NCBI GenBank assembly: GCA_905236835.1
Contig: CAJOQY010000348.1
Coordinates: 1-6,087, forward strand
Source of the DNA: an uncultured Oscillibacter sp.
GTDB taxonomy: Bacteria; Bacillota; Clostridia; Oscillospirales; Oscillospiraceae
Length of the DNA stretch: 6,087 nucleotides
Direction: 5' to 3'
Under the pieces are notes generated by a model. That model was not told where the DNA came from. It saw only the letters and a program-made list of their open reading frames with translations, and searched no databases. Each line of letters opens with the position of its first letter. The first letter of the stretch is position 1. This document shows positions 5,923 through 6,087 of the stretch, piece by piece. The position numbers were made by a program, and so were the translations under genes.

Positions 5923-6087
5923 CTAACGATATATTTCCCGTCGATGTCCGATTTCAAGAATTAAAATTACAATCCGTTCTTCCTGAATTTCGCAAATCAA
6001 ACGATAATCGCCGACACAATACCGCCATTGTCCGCGCCGATTTTCTGTCAGTCCTTTGCCGTGCGCATAGGGATTTTCACAATCCAC
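5923..6087 (-). CDS. RelE/ParE-family toxin, C-terminal part (gene runs off the right edge)
   Basis: Reading the minus strand from 6087 gives 54 residues then TAG. The fragment has the RelE pattern: a Pro-rich start with GKGL, then GQWRYCVGDYRLICEI, then VILILEIGHRREIYR at the C-terminus. RelE toxins of type II toxin-antitoxin systems are small (about 85-95 residue) ribonucleases that cut mRNA on the ribosome. About 30-40 N-terminal residues lie beyond the window. Conserved basic and aromatic residues used by the family are present: Arg in WRY and DYR, and Arg and Tyr in GHRREIYR. The toxin therefore does not look inactivated in the visible part. A RelB/StbD-type antitoxin gene would normally lie just upstream of it, beyond 6087. 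The gene converges on the TRAP remnant and shares its terminator. The family is fairly sure, the subfamily less so. Confidence 0.82.
   Translation of the reverse strand: MDCENPYAHGKGLTENRRGQWRYCVGDYRLICEIQEERIVILILEIGHRREIYR

Overview
The window reads like a piece of an anaerobic bacterial chromosome. Coding DNA is GC-rich, while the spacers are very AT-rich, including a 40-base run with no G or C at 2961-3000. The gene content (D-lyxose isomerase family, a membrane HD-GYP protein, a DUF4914 protein, TRAP transporter pieces with a lipoprotein signal, a RelE-type toxin) fits gut- or sediment-type anaerobes such as Firmicutes/Negativicutes, Synergistota or Spirochaetota. I cannot assign a taxon from sequence alone.

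Layout. (1) 80-766 (+): D-lyxose/D-mannose isomerase family enzyme with the expected metal ligands. (2) 817-2919 (+): a 700-residue cyclic-di-GMP phosphodiesterase-type HD-GYP protein, with a multi-span membrane domain resembling ECF-transporter S components, a Cache-like extracytoplasmic sensor and a HAMP-like linker. It starts at TTG behind a clear AGGAGG. (3) 3028-4926 (+): a DUF4914-type protein of unknown function. Its P-loop and downstream motifs line up by eye with ATP-dependent phosphoenolpyruvate carboxykinase. (4) 4927-5167: a non-coding region with a hairpin, short repeats, a small palindrome and a near-consensus sigma-70 promoter. (5) 5168-5841 (+): a broken TRAP transporter operon. 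The first third of dctP is joined directly to the last quarter of dctM, and everything between them is missing. (6) 5879-5912: an intrinsic terminator, probably bidirectional. (7) 5923-6087 (-): the C-terminal part of a RelE/ParE-family toxin that runs off the right edge.

How the parts relate. The first three genes share a strand and have short or AT-rich gaps. Genes 1 and 2 are 50 bases apart with no terminator, so they may be co-transcribed. Gene 3 may have its own promoter. The TRAP remnant keeps a strong promoter, a good ribosome binding site and a terminator, so it is probably still transcribed although it cannot make a working transporter. The two most interesting points are the deletion scar, with a possible 10-base microhomology at the join, and the PEPCK-like motif series in the DUF4914 protein, where the expected Asp-Asp metal-binding pair appears to be replaced. 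I see no CRISPR array, rRNA, tRNA or insertion sequence in the window.
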